Source of the DNA: a virus
Reading direction: 5' to 3' (one strand)
Virus record (IMG/VR): IMGVR_UViG_3300010389_000006
Location: 1-64,000 of that record
DNA: 64,000 nt
A model generated the notes under the pieces. That model had not been told where the DNA came from. It was given only the letters and a program-made list of their open reading frames with translations, and ran no database searches. A program made the position numbers and the translations under genes. Below are positions 33,296 through 39,227 of the stretch, piece after piece (the stretch's first letter is position 1; each line of letters begins with the position of its first letter).

Positions 33296-33723
33296 CTTAC
33301 GAAGCAGAAGTTCAATTTAAATTTGATGCTACGTTCACTCCCACCTATGGGACATCATCCTGGACCAGTGATGATTACATTCCTGAAGAGCATTATCTGA
33401 TCACAGCACCTGCTGCTGATCTCAATGCCAAGCAGTATTTCAAGTTATTTGAGAAATTCATGCTATGTGTAGGCATGGACCCACAATCTATTCGCTCTGC
33501 TGCTATGTCATTGGTATTCAATGACTGTGTGCGTGAAGAAGATCAGCGTAAAGTATGTGCTGAGTATGAACTGACCATGGATGAAGATCTTGACAAGAAG
33601 TATGAACAGTGGAAAGAGCGTGATGCTCAATGGGCTAAGATGAATGCTCATTATGAGAAGAACTTTGGTAGTGAACCGAAGATCAAAGGTGATTTTGTTG
33701 ATAGTGCCGATGGAGTAGCATGA
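33292..33723 (+). CDS. Unknown protein, 143 aa
   Basis: ATG 33292 overlaps the upstream stop as ATGA; another in-frame ATG is 6 nt upstream (33286). It starts with beta strands (T-Y-E-A-E-V-Q-F-K-F-D), has Y-F-K-L-F-E-K-F-M-L-C-V-G-M in the middle (similar to the 31708 product), and ends in a charged helix. Function unknown. Confidence 0.6.
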   Translation: MTYEAEVQFKFDATFTPTYGTSSWTSDDYIPEEHYLITAPAADLNAKQYFKLFEKFMLCVGMDPQSIRSAAMSLVFNDCVREEDQRKVCAEYELTMDEDLDKKYEQWKERDAQWAKMNAHYEKNFGSEPKIKGDFVDSADGVA

Positions 33724-33935
33724 GTAATGAGTTTCGTAATGGTGTCGCATTTACTATTGCCATCACGGCATTTGCTTTTGTAGTAATTGCCATGGTTGTT
33801 GGTAATAATAATATACCAATCGCTGAACCATCTGCTGATGTAGTTGGCACATACAAAGAGTGTGATATAATTAGATGGACTAACAATCAACTCGCTGAAT
33901 ACAAGTATTTCCTTTATTGTGAGAAGAACAAATGA
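33720..33935 (+). CDS. Small membrane protein, 71 aa
   Basis: One transmembrane segment (residues about 9-28: V-A-F-T-I-A-I-T-A-F-A-F-V-V-I-A-M-V-V-G), followed by an about 40-residue domain with two Cys (C48, C67). Overlaps the neighbours as ATGA on both sides. It may sit in the host inner membrane. Confidence 0.6.
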   Translation: MSNEFRNGVAFTIAITAFAFVVIAMVVGNNNIPIAEPSADVVGTYKECDIIRWTNNQLAEYKYFLYCEKNK

Positions 33936-34081
33936 CTAACTGGCCGTATAATCATAGACACACAACAGAACTATGGGATATTGCTGCTGAGATCCTCTCA
34001 GAACTGTCCCGTAGAGATGAAGTGACGTATCAAGTAAGAGCAACCCCTGAATCTGTTAAAGCAAAGGTAGAAGCACTATGA
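33932..34081 (+). CDS. Small unknown protein, 49 aa
   Basis: M-T-N-W-P-Y-N-H-R-H-T-T-E-L-W-D-I-A-A-E-I-L-S-E-L-S-R-R is a helix-rich peptide. ATGA overlaps on both ends (with the membrane protein and the next gene) make this a convincing member of the operon. Function unknown. Confidence 0.55.
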   Translation: MTNWPYNHRHTTELWDIAAEILSELSRRDEVTYQVRATPESVKAKVEAL

Positions 34082-34461
34082 GTATCCCTGATTTTCAAAC
34101 TGAAGAGCACCAACAAGAGTTTGAACTGTTGTTCGAACAAAAAGCAACTGTCTACATCAACATGATGAACAAAGTGAAGGACATGATGTATGGCACTGGT
34201 GGTGGCAATTATGCTAATCTACCTGGCACATGTCAAGAAGTTCTCAGAGACATTACGCAATCACTGATCTATGATACTGAGTATGCATTCAAGGATGCTC
34301 ACCTAGAGTATAAGGGCTCAGAGGATGAGATCTTCATTCCTTATCGTTCATTCAAGGAGAATGTATTAGAAGCACTCAATGAGGCACTTACACCCTATGA
34401 GTTGCAATACAAGAATGAATGTGATACACTAGCATGTGCGGACCATTTGGGCGATGATTAA
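34078..34461 (+). CDS. Unknown helical acidic protein, 127 aa
   Basis: Helical, acidic, with Y-G-T-G-G-G-N-Y-A-N-L-P-G-T loop near residue 38-51 and a C-terminal D-T-L-A-C-A-D-H-L-G-D-D. Overlaps the upstream gene (ATGA) and the next by 8 nt. No family recognised. Confidence 0.58.
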   Translation: MSIPDFQTEEHQQEFELLFEQKATVYINMMNKVKDMMYGTGGGNYANLPGTCQEVLRDITQSLIYDTEYAFKDAHLEYKGSEDEIFIPYRSFKENVLEALNEALTPYELQYKNECDTLACADHLGDD

Positions 34462-34855
34462 AGTAACTCAAGAAAATGACAACACGTTCACGATCTACTG
34501 GGACGAAAATGACCCAACAGAAAAAGTCTTCAACGACTACACAGAGGAAGACTTCATCAACCTCATCCAGAACTACCTCAACACTCTCCAAGAATCTGGA
34601 GAAGTTGACATCAACCAAGTCGCAGAAGCAGTTAACCAAATCAACGACCACATCGAAGAAGAAATCATCGCAACCTGCGAAGAAACCTTCGGTGAAGACT
34701 GCTACGAAAAAGACACCACTCTCTACGAGTTCATCGACCAAACAGCAGAAGAACTCTTCGAAGACATCAGCAACGCGGAAAAGTTCACAGACTGGTACTC
34801 AGTCAAAGAAGAAGCAATCCGAGAGTATCAAGATACAGAACTCAAGGAAGATTGA
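34454..34855 (+). CDS. Unknown acidic protein, 133 aa
   Basis: ATG 34454 is the start, 8 nt before the upstream stop. It is very acidic (Glu/Asp/Asn/Gln-rich, e.g. D-Y-T-E-E-D-F-I-N-L-I-Q-N-Y-L), probably helical. Codon use differs sharply from its neighbours: almost all codons end in C or A (AAC, GAC, ATC, TTC, CTC, GAA), which suggests separate origin. Another frame is open for 528 nt across it (34476-35003). Function unknown. Confidence 0.58.
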   Translation: MIKVTQENDNTFTIYWDENDPTEKVFNDYTEEDFINLIQNYLNTLQESGEVDINQVAEAVNQINDHIEEEIIATCEETFGEDCYEKDTTLYEFIDQTAEELFEDISNAEKFTDWYSVKEEAIREYQDTELKED

Positions 34856-34868
34856 ACTCTTCCCCCAC

Positions 34869-35003
34869 CTGACATCTTTCCCCTATTTCCTTGATGATCT
34901 AACTGAAAAGAAAAAATGTTGGTTTACCTGTGAAGAACATGCAAGAAAATACATTGAACGATACAACCCACAATACAAACTATACTGTTACACTGGAGGG
35001 TGA
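34869..35003 (+). CDS. Possible small protein without ATG start, about 44 aa
   Basis: In the +1 frame relative to the preceding gene there is a protein-like segment: F-P-Y-F-L-D-D-L-T-E-K-K-K-C-W-F-T-C-E-E-H-A-R-K-Y-I, ending in Y-N-P-Q-Y-K-L-Y-C-Y. The C-W-F-x-C-E-E-H-x2-K-Y-I pattern is one I associate with small conserved cyanophage proteins. No ATG precedes it closely; candidates are CTG 34869, an ATT further upstream, or expression by a frameshift from the 133-aa gene. The frame is open back to 34476 (175 aa), but that upstream part looks like an antisense-composition shadow rich in Ser/Thr/Lys. Confidence 0.35.
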   Translation: MTSFPYFLDDLTEKKKCWFTCEEHARKYIERYNPQYKLYCYTGG

Positions 35004-35124
35004 TGATGATGAATGTATTCTCCCATTACCAGATGAGATCCTAGATGAACTTGACTGGCAAGAAGGAGATGTGCTAGAATGGGTTGTCAACGATGACAAC
35101 ACCATAACAATACATAAAGTATAA
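34939..35124 (+). CDS. AbrB/MazE-like small protein, 61 aa
   Basis: After about 20 N-terminal residues, the core L-P-L-P-D-E-I-L-D-E-L-D-W-Q-E-G-D-V-L and E-W-V-V-N-D-D-N-T-I-T-I fits the AbrB/SpoVT swapped-hairpin domain of transition-state regulators and antitoxins. The family binds DNA as a dimer. ATG 34939 is preferred over GTG 34930; either is possible. No toxin gene lies next to it. It may regulate the accessory block or host genes (inference). Confidence 0.6.
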   Translation: MQENTLNDTTHNTNYTVTLEGDDDECILPLPDEILDELDWQEGDVLEWVVNDDNTITIHKV

Positions 35125-35141
35125 CCAACACTCACACTATC

Positions 35142-35273
35142 ATGACTGTAGAAGAGTTCTATCAAGAAATGGAAGAACAAGCACTAGAGGACATCTTCCT
35201 AGGTTATATTGATGCGTCCTACTATGATGATGAACTATACACACTAGAAATAGATTACACCACACAGTCATGA
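35142..35273 (+). CDS. Small acidic unknown protein, 43 aa
   Basis: M-T-V-E-E-F-Y-Q-E-M-E-E-Q-A-L-E-D-I-F-L and a Tyr/Asp-rich second half. It begins a run of AT-rich, tightly overlapping tiny genes (35142-36116). The stop overlaps the next start (ATGA). Function unknown. Confidence 0.5.
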   Translation: MTVEEFYQEMEEQALEDIFLGYIDASYYDDELYTLEIDYTTQS

Positions 35274-35368
35274 TTAGTACACTCTTTGTTCTCTCATTTA
35301 CTATTCTACTAGTAGCAACACTAGAATACACTTGGCCAGTAAAAGACGCAATTAAACGATTCAAATGA
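35270..35368 (+). CDS. Tiny membrane protein, 32 aa
   Basis: A single hydrophobic segment (residues 3-18: S-T-L-F-V-L-S-F-T-I-L-L-V-A-T-L) followed by a short basic tail (K-R-F-K). ATGA overlaps both neighbours, which is the main support. Possibly a membrane-inserted early peptide. Confidence 0.5.
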   Translation: MISTLFVLSFTILLVATLEYTWPVKDAIKRFK

Positions 35369-35589
35369 CTGTACCATACTATGTTGAAGAACCTATCACA
35401 TGGAAACAAGTTAAAGTTCCGTATGATATTGTTCAATACTGTGATGCCTTTACTCCACTCTCTGATCGTGAAGATCTAGAATATGTTGACTGTGTATGGA
35501 TGCATATGGGATACTATGGTGTGCCCAAACACATAATGAAAGCAGTAAGAGAAGAGTGGAACCCTAACATTATCCCCGTATTCGAATGA
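35365..35589 (+). CDS. Small unknown protein, 74 aa
   Basis: Tyr/Trp/Val-rich: V-P-Y-Y-V-E-E-P-I-T-W-K-Q-V-K-V-P-Y-D-I-V, then V-D-C-V-W-M-H-M-G-Y-Y-G-V-P-K-H. Overlapping start codons with neighbours. Function unknown. Confidence 0.55.
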   Translation: MTVPYYVEEPITWKQVKVPYDIVQYCDAFTPLSDREDLEYVDCVWMHMGYYGVPKHIMKAVREEWNPNIIPVFE

Positions 35590-35768
35590 TAAAAGCATAT
35601 CTACAACGAGTAAAAGAAAGAGCAGGTCCTATCCTACTCATGGGTAATATTATGATCATGTTCTTCAATCTACTCTACATTGGTCACAAACTAGACAACC
35701 TAGCAAATAAACAAATATTTGTATGTGAACTCTCATCCTATACTACATCAGTATGCCTAGAGCAATAA
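35586..35768 (+). CDS. Small membrane protein, 60 aa
   Basis: A hydrophobic stretch I-L-L-M-G-N-I-M-I-M-F-F-N-L-L-Y-I-G (residues about 16-33) with a basic N-terminus (K-A-Y-L-Q-R-V-K-E-R) suggests one membrane helix. The C-terminus has two Cys. Start overlaps the upstream stop; end overlaps the next gene by 16 nt. Confidence 0.55.
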   Translation: MIKAYLQRVKERAGPILLMGNIMIMFFNLLYIGHKLDNLANKQIFVCELSSYTTSVCLEQ

Positions 35769-35962
35769 AAGAACATTTTACTCATGGAGGATTGCCACCT
35801 ACAAGTATCAATATACTCAGACTAATCAGTGAACTAGAAGGATGCTATCAACTAACAAAGTATATGGCATTTGATGATGACAATACTATCATCAATGAAA
35901 TGAAACAACGATACTACAAACTATACTACCAAACAGTTAAACAAGAGAAGAATAATGTATAG
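35753..35962 (+). CDS. Small unknown protein, 69 aa
   Basis: Helical: I-N-I-L-R-L-I-S-E-L-E-G-C-Y-Q-L-T-K-Y and Q-R-Y-Y-K-L-Y-Y-Q-T-V-K-Q-E-K. Starts within the 3' end of the membrane protein gene. Function unknown. Confidence 0.5.
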   Translation: MPRAIKEHFTHGGLPPTSINILRLISELEGCYQLTKYMAFDDDNTIINEMKQRYYKLYYQTVKQEKNNV

Positions 35963-36116
35963 TGTACAAACATGGGATGAAGAATATCATATGGTAAGAT
36001 ACCACACAGTAGCAGATGCTATTGACTACGAAGATGCAGCACAAGTGGTAAAAGATCTCAACCCAGGGCAAAATGTAATAGGTGTGACAAAGCATCGTGC
36101 TAATGAGAATCAATAA
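35955..36116 (+). CDS. Small unknown protein, 53 aa
   Basis: M-Y-S-V-Q-T-W-D-E-E-Y-H-M-V-R-Y-H-T-V-A, D-Y-E-D-A-A-Q-V-V-K-D-L-N-P. An alpha/beta peptide; the alternation suggests a compact fold. It starts 8 nt inside the previous gene. Its last codons and stop fall in a 13-bp sequence that is repeated at 36186-36198. Confidence 0.52.
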   Translation: MYSVQTWDEEYHMVRYHTVADAIDYEDAAQVVKDLNPGQNVIGVTKHRANENQ

Positions 36117-36164
36117 GGAAATTATGTAGTTTTCAAGGTGCTTCCGCGCTAGTAATAGCAAGGG

Positions 36165-36191
36165 TTCTCAATAGTGTGTGCTAGTTGAGAA
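36165..36191 (+). other. Hairpin TTCTCAA/TTGAGAA
   Basis: A 7-bp perfect stem (36165-36171 with 36185-36191) and 13-nt loop. The same stem sequence recurs in the hairpin at 38393-38420, so it may be a recognised RNA or DNA element. Confidence 0.5.
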
Positions 36192-36332
36192 TCAATAATA
36201 AGAAATGGTTAATTAAATAGGGGTAAGGTGCGCTGGAGATGTTGGCTTAGCACGCTACCTATCGAAAGTCAAGAACACATGTGCCAGTCCTCAAAGTGTC
36301 CTCAGAGACCCTCCCAGACCCCTCAGAGGGAC

Positions 36333-36338
36333 TATAAT
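36333..36338 (+). promoter_or_regulatory. -10 box TATAAT
   Basis: Consensus TATAAT after the CCCTCAGAGGG hairpin (36320-36330). No -35 box at the usual distance. A transcript would begin near 36345 and run through the AT-rich element into the gene at 36500. Confidence 0.42.
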
Positions 36339-36367
36339 ACTGTCATGAGGCAAGGGGAGGACTTTTC

Positions 36368-36469
36368 AAGTTTTCTCTAAATCTCAAAAATCCAAAAAAC
36401 TCACTTTTTTAAGATTTTGAAAAAATGAGAAAACTTAAATTCTTGTTTTTTTGAGTTTTTTGGATTTTT
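36368..36469 (+). repeat. AT-rich element with two interleaved inverted repeats (pseudoknot topology)
   Basis: Repeat A: AAGTTTTCTC (36368-36377) with GAGAAAACTT (36427-36436), 10 bp perfect. Repeat B: 18 bp perfect, 36386-36403 with 36452-36469 (AAAAATCC, then AAAAAACTCA and its complement). The arms come in the order A-B-A'-B', so both cannot form as simple nested hairpins; as RNA this is a pseudoknot layout, or two alternative structures. Confidence 0.75.
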
Positions 36470-36499
36470 AACCTTTAATAACAACAACAAACACTCAAA

Positions 36500-36745
36500 A
36501 TGTCTAAGAAGTACGACAATTTAATCTCTACTGCTATTAAAAGCGTAGAAATTGTCGAAAACACTGTTATAATTGTCTATAATAGCAATATAGACAAAGA
36601 ATATACATTTAACTGTGAAAATGTAGAACAATTCCAAGAAGATTTGTGTAAAGAACTTATCAGTATTGAACTGAAGACTGGAGGGAGTCTAGGTAAGTTT
36701 CTTTATACTCAAATCAAGAATTCTGTCTTGATTGAATCTAAATAA
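36500..36745 (+). CDS. Small conserved-type unknown protein, 81 aa
   Basis: Contains I-K-S-V-E-I-V-E-N-T-V-I-I-V-Y-N-S-N-I and Y-T-F-N-C-E-N-V-E-Q-F-Q-E-D-L, then G-G-S-L-G-K-F-L-Y-T-Q-I-K-N. The S-V-G/L-G-K-F-x4-I-K-N ending resembles a KTSC-like small domain, but this is not certain. It lies directly behind the AT-rich inverted-repeat element. Function unknown. Confidence 0.6.
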   Translation: MSKKYDNLISTAIKSVEIVENTVIIVYNSNIDKEYTFNCENVEQFQEDLCKELISIELKTGGSLGKFLYTQIKNSVLIESK

Positions 36746-36779
36746 TACACACAGTTTGAGTTAACATTCACCACAAATC

Positions 36780-36938
36780 ATGGGCAAACGTTATAATCAG
36801 TCCGACAACCAAAAGTATCAACAATTCGATGAAGAATTCGAAGACTTTGGTTACGAAGTGAAGAACATTCGAAGGCAGACTAAAAAGAAAGTTACCAAAT
36901 TCAAGAGGGAAGTGGACGAATACTATGACAGTTTCTGA
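36780..36938 (+). CDS. Small basic unknown protein, 52 aa
   Basis: M-G-K-R-Y-N-Q-S-D-N-Q-K-Y-Q-Q-F-D-E-E-F-E-D-F and then a basic stretch N-I-R-R-Q-T-K-K-K-V-T-K-F-K-R. The charge split suggests nucleic-acid or membrane contact (inference). Spacing of 34 nt from the upstream gene. Confidence 0.5.
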   Translation: MGKRYNQSDNQKYQQFDEEFEDFGYEVKNIRRQTKKKVTKFKREVDEYYDSF

Positions 36939-37003
36939 ACTGTCCACTTAATCCCCCATTTGTCCCGTTAGCGTGTATTGTATACATGTTGACGGGATTT
37001 TTC

Positions 37004-37213
37004 ATGACTTTCATCTTCTCCAAGGCAAACGAGTTAGTATACACATTGGATGGTAATCACCAGCGAGTTTTGATGTATCACCCGCTGCTATCTGATGGGA
37101 GCGTTGAGTCTAACCGTGGTGCCTATGAGTATGTTGAATGGGATGAACTTGATGATAAAGAACTCGTAGAGGCAGATCGTTGCCACAAACTGTTGCTCGC
37201 TGAAGTTAACTAA
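37004..37213 (+). CDS. Unknown protein, 69 aa
   Basis: ATG 37004 is chosen because GGGA lies 6-8 nt upstream; an in-frame ATG at 36986 also exists. It has a short strand F-I-F-S-K-A-N-E-L-V-Y-T-L-D-G-N and a histidine/aspartate-rich middle. TATACA (near 36978) upstream could be a weak -10. Function unknown. Confidence 0.55.
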   Translation: MTFIFSKANELVYTLDGNHQRVLMYHPLLSDGSVESNRGAYEYVEWDELDDKELVEADRCHKLLLAEVN

Positions 37214-37226
37214 TTCATCCACAATC

Positions 37227-37427
37227 ATGCAATTCCAAGTTACACAAATTGAGTTTGATTTTGAGGATAGTCTCTATCCTATGAGTGAGGAAGAATGTGC
37301 TGAGTTTTATGATGACTACATCGGCACATTTTGGGAGGCAGATGATGGTGATGATTTGGTAGAAGAGATTACATGTGCTGCAGGATATTGCGTCAAGACT
37401 ATAGACTACCGTATCATCCTTGATTAA
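37227..37427 (+). CDS. Conserved-type small acidic protein, 66 aa
   Basis: M-Q-F-Q-V-T-Q-I-E-F-D-F-E-D-S-L-Y-P-M-S-E-E-E, then G-T-F-W-E-A-D-D-G-D-D-L-V-E-E-I, ending in I-D-Y-R-I-I-L-D. This alpha/beta acidic layout recurs in many cyanomyoviruses as I remember them. Function unknown. Confidence 0.58.
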   Translation: MQFQVTQIEFDFEDSLYPMSEEECAEFYDDYIGTFWEADDGDDLVEEITCAAGYCVKTIDYRIILD

Positions 37428-37491
37428 TACAAACTACTGTGCCAGTCGGGGCAGTGTCCACTTTGCCTCGCAGATCGTCCCCACCCGTGCC

Positions 37492-37497
37492 TATAAT
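37492..37497 (+). promoter_or_regulatory. -10 box TATAAT before the 63-aa gene
   Basis: Consensus TATAAT 6 nt upstream of the ATG at 37504. That is very close, so any transcript would have almost no leader. A -35 box at 17 bp is lacking. Low confidence. Confidence 0.28.
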
Positions 37498-37503
37498 GTC
37501 AGC

Positions 37504-37695
37504 ATGAACAACTTCACTATCACCTGCCCTGCTCTGGGCGAGACCGAGACCACGACCGACCTGGATCGTGCCATGGATATCTGCTTCGCTATGCATGACG
37601 AGTCCGACTCCTATGCCTACATCCGAGACGCCTTCGGTGATATCGTGGGCGAGTATGGCGACGTTATGGAGGCAGTCGCTGACCAGTTGATCTAG
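37504..37695 (+). CDS. Small acidic unknown protein, 63 aa
   Basis: ATG 37504. M-N-N-F-T-I-T-C-P-A-L-G-E-T-E-T-T-T-D-L-D-R-A-M-D-I-C-F-A-M, then I-R-D-A-F-G-D-I-V-G-E-Y-G-D-V-M. GC-rich, host-like codons. An upstream extension to 37420 is possible but would include the -10 box. Function unknown. Confidence 0.55.
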   Translation: MNNFTITCPALGETETTTDLDRAMDICFAMHDESDSYAYIRDAFGDIVGEYGDVMEAVADQLI

Positions 37696-37704
37696 TGTCA
37701 CACA

Positions 37705-37723
37705 GGGGGTTGCAATTGCCCCC
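37705..37723 (+). terminator. GGGGG/CCCCC hairpin before a -10-like box
   Basis: GGGGG (37705-37709), loop, CCCCC (37719-37723), without a downstream T tract, then CATACTAA. The lack of T residues makes termination weak, so it may instead be an mRNA-stabilising or insulating structure. Same arrangement as at 25501, 39509 and 39968. Confidence 0.45.
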
Positions 37724-37764
37724 AATCTCCTCCATACTAACCAAAGTTCAAACAACCGCTTCAC

Positions 37765-38127
37765 ATGACCCGCAAGATCGAACGTGAGATGAATGCTGCT
37801 ATCAGCAACAATCTTAACTGGTCTAAAGCAAACACTCGTGTAGAGTTTGACGCTGACACTAACGAGTCTAAAGTGTATCTGCACGGCAACCACATTGCAG
37901 ACGTAGGTGAGAACTATGTGCGTCTGTTTGATGGTGGTTGGCAATCTAACACCACCAAATCTCGCATCAATGCTATTCTCGGTGAGCATGGTATTTCTGG
38001 TGAGGGTATCTTTCAAAAGAACTATCAGTGGTTCATTCGTCTCTACAATGGCACTGAATTCTTTGTGACTGAGTTTCGCAATGGTATGAAATTGGGTGAT
38101 CTGCCCTACTCTCTGCTGCTCGCCTGA
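37765..38127 (+). CDS. Conserved-type unknown protein, 120 aa
   Basis: Beta-strand rich: N-N-L-N-W-S-K-A-N-T-R-V-E-F-D, then V-Y-L-H-G-N-H-I-A-D-V-G-E-N-Y-V-R-L-F-D-G-G-W, ending in F-F-V-T-E-F-R-N-G-M. Small beta domain proteins with this pattern occur in several cyanomyoviruses to my knowledge. A -10-like CATACT lies 27 nt upstream. Function unknown. Confidence 0.6.
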   Translation: MTRKIEREMNAAISNNLNWSKANTRVEFDADTNESKVYLHGNHIADVGENYVRLFDGGWQSNTTKSRINAILGEHGISGEGIFQKNYQWFIRLYNGTEFFVTEFRNGMKLGDLPYSLLLA

Positions 38128-38166
38128 GCATAACTTAGTCCACACATTCACCATTGCATTCTTAAC

Positions 38167-38370
38167 ATGAACGACGCTGAACTCTTCGCTCTCAAAGAGA
38201 ACTATTGCAACCATATCATCGATGGCATGGATATGGATACGCTGTGCCAAATGGCATACGATTTGCTACTCGATGCATACAAGGATTGCAGTGAGGATGA
38301 GATGATTGAAGAGATCAAAGATCTGTATGATGAGGATACTTTGATCAGTTTAATCCCTGAGGCGATGTAA
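38167..38370 (+). CDS. Small acidic unknown protein, 67 aa
   Basis: M-N-D-A-E-L-F-A-L-K-E-N-Y-C-N-H-I-I-D-G-M, then D-E-M-I-E-E-I-K-D-L-Y-D-E-D-T-L-I-S-L-I. Helical and strongly acidic. Ends shortly before the hairpin at 38393. Function unknown. Confidence 0.58.
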   Translation: MNDAELFALKENYCNHIIDGMDMDTLCQMAYDLLLDAYKDCSEDEMIEEIKDLYDEDTLISLIPEAM

Positions 38371-38392
38371 CACTTAGCACCTCTAATCTGTT

Positions 38393-38420
38393 ATTCTCAA
38401 TAGACTTTCTTATTGAGAAT
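38393..38420 (+). other. 10-bp inverted repeat, hairpin with TTCTCAATA stem
   Basis: ATTCTCAATA (38393-38402) and TATTGAGAAT (38411-38420), 8-nt loop. No T tract after it. The stem shares TTCTCAA with the hairpin at 36165-36191. Confidence 0.6.
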
Positions 38421-38448
38421 CGCGGCTCAAACTAGTACGTCTGAACTC

Positions 38449-38580
38449 ATGGCACATTTTACGATGCCCCATCTGCCTGTCGTCAAGGCATCGGGGACAG
38501 TCGATGAACTGGCATGGAATGCCGCCAAACGTGCCCTAGGGGTGCTTATAATGACTTCAGTTCAAAGGAAACGCAATTGA
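38449..38580 (+). CDS. Possible very small protein, 43 aa
   Basis: ATG 38449: M-A-H-F-T-M-P-H-L-P-V-V-K-A-S-G-T-V-D-E-L-A-W-N-A-A-K-R-A-L. This frame looks coding, and its TGA overlaps the TTG start of the next gene. The nucleotide run CGGGGACAGTYGATGAAC inside it recurs at 28021-28038. A -10 box lies within, so the evidence is mixed. Confidence 0.35.
   Translation: MAHFTMPHLPVVKASGTVDELAWNAAKRALGVLIMTSVQRKRN
38547..38552 (+). promoter_or_regulatory. -10 box TATAAT
   Basis: TATAAT following a short CCCTAGGGG palindrome, 24 nt before the TTG start at 38577. No clear -35. Part of the recurring GC-hairpin plus -10 layout. Confidence 0.4.
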
Positions 38581-38792
38581 CCAACGCCATCGCAGTTCAA
38601 CCCAGCGCCTGGGGAAAGTTCGATCCTAACGGGTGCGACTGGGCGACCGACATGAACCACGCTTTCAGGATCGGTAAACTGTGGGGAGAGGAGTGCATGA
38701 TCTGGATGTGCCCTCCCTCTGGTGAACCCATCCGCTGGTGTCGCACCGATGCCAACACCAACGCCATCGCTGATCTGGTGTTCGGTTGCTAA
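38577..38792 (+). CDS. Unknown protein with Cys/Trp-rich core, 71 aa (TTG start)
   Basis: TTG 38577 is chosen because AAAGGAA lies 8-14 nt upstream and the next in-frame ATG upstream (38514) would precede the -10 box. Contains P-N-G-C-D-W-A-T-D-M-N-H-A-F-R-I-G-K-L-W-G-E-E-C-M-I-W-M-C-P-P and C-R-T-D-A. The four Cys could bind a metal. GC-rich. Function unknown. Confidence 0.5.
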   Translation: MTNAIAVQPSAWGKFDPNGCDWATDMNHAFRIGKLWGEECMIWMCPPSGEPIRWCRTDANTNAIADLVFGC

Positions 38793-38842
38793 GGTGTCCA
38801 CCATTTCCCCCAAAGCGCCTCAAGACCTGCCATACTAGTCTC

Positions 38843-39025
38843 ATGACAAACGAAACCAACTTCAACCGCTTCTCCTTCGCTTCCATCGCTGGCAAGGCAG
38901 GGCAGCAACCCGCCAACTATGCCACCGACATGGGCGACGGCGACTTCGATGATTACTTCACCGCTGAGGACATCGACCGCCGCCGCTACGAAACCGAGAT
39001 GCGCCGCCAACGCTACGGGTACTGA
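38843..39025 (+). CDS. Small unknown protein, 60 aa
   Basis: ATG 38843 follows CATACT by 7 nt. M-T-N-E-T-N-F-N-R-F-S-F-A-S-I-A-G-K-A-G-Q-Q, then a D/R-rich tail (E-D-I-D-R-R-R-Y-E-T-E-M-R-R). Very GC-rich (about 60%), unlike the virion genes. Function unknown. Confidence 0.5.
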   Translation: MTNETNFNRFSFASIAGKAGQQPANYATDMGDGDFDDYFTAEDIDRRRYETEMRRQRYGY

Positions 39026-39075
39026 TGCTGGCATCCCTTACTAAACCCCGTTCCCCATCCTACCACAGGCAGACC

Positions 39076-39189
39076 ATGTTTCGACTGATCATCCTAGCAG
39101 CGGTTGGCGTTCTCTTCTGGACCAGCACCCCTGCCCGTACTGTGACGGCGGATGCACTGTCCACCATAGAGCAGGCAGTGCGCCCCTGA
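39076..39189 (+). CDS. Tiny membrane or secreted peptide, 37 aa
   Basis: Hydrophobic N-terminus M-F-R-L-I-I-L-A-A-V-G-V-L-F-W, then T-S-T-P-A-R-T-V-T-A-D-A. It looks like a signal or membrane anchor with a short tail. Coding status rests on composition only, as there is no ATGA coupling. Confidence 0.4.
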   Translation: MFRLIILAAVGVLFWTSTPARTVTADALSTIEQAVRP

Positions 39190-39227
39190 CCCTGTAGAAT
39201 AACCACATCAACACAACACACAACGAC

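Larger units (their letters stand above)
36117..36499 (+). other. Noncoding region with hairpins, a -10 box and an AT-rich inverted-repeat element
   Basis: No gene of more than about 12 codons is seen. From left to right it holds a hairpin (36165-36191), a TATAAT box (36333-36338) after a CCCTCAGAGGG hairpin, and then an A/T-tract element (36368-36469) with two interleaved inverted repeats, ending just before the gene at 36500. The start of the region duplicates the end of the previous gene. Its density of symmetric features and lack of coding makes it a likely regulatory region, and a replication-linked role is possible. Confidence 0.6.

Noticed and set aside
34476-34868. First 131 residues of the 175-aa +1 frame ORF
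   Set aside because: Ser/Thr/Lys-rich low-complexity expected from reading an Asn/Asp/Glu-rich gene out of frame; only the downstream segment is protein-like.
35739-35744. TATACT as a promoter for the 69-aa gene
   Set aside because: Only 8 nt upstream of the ATG and inside an upstream gene, so the transcript would be leaderless; likely chance.
37414-38250. 278-aa minus-strand ORF
   Set aside because: Antisense to several well-placed plus-strand small genes in GC-rich DNA, where long open shadows are expected.
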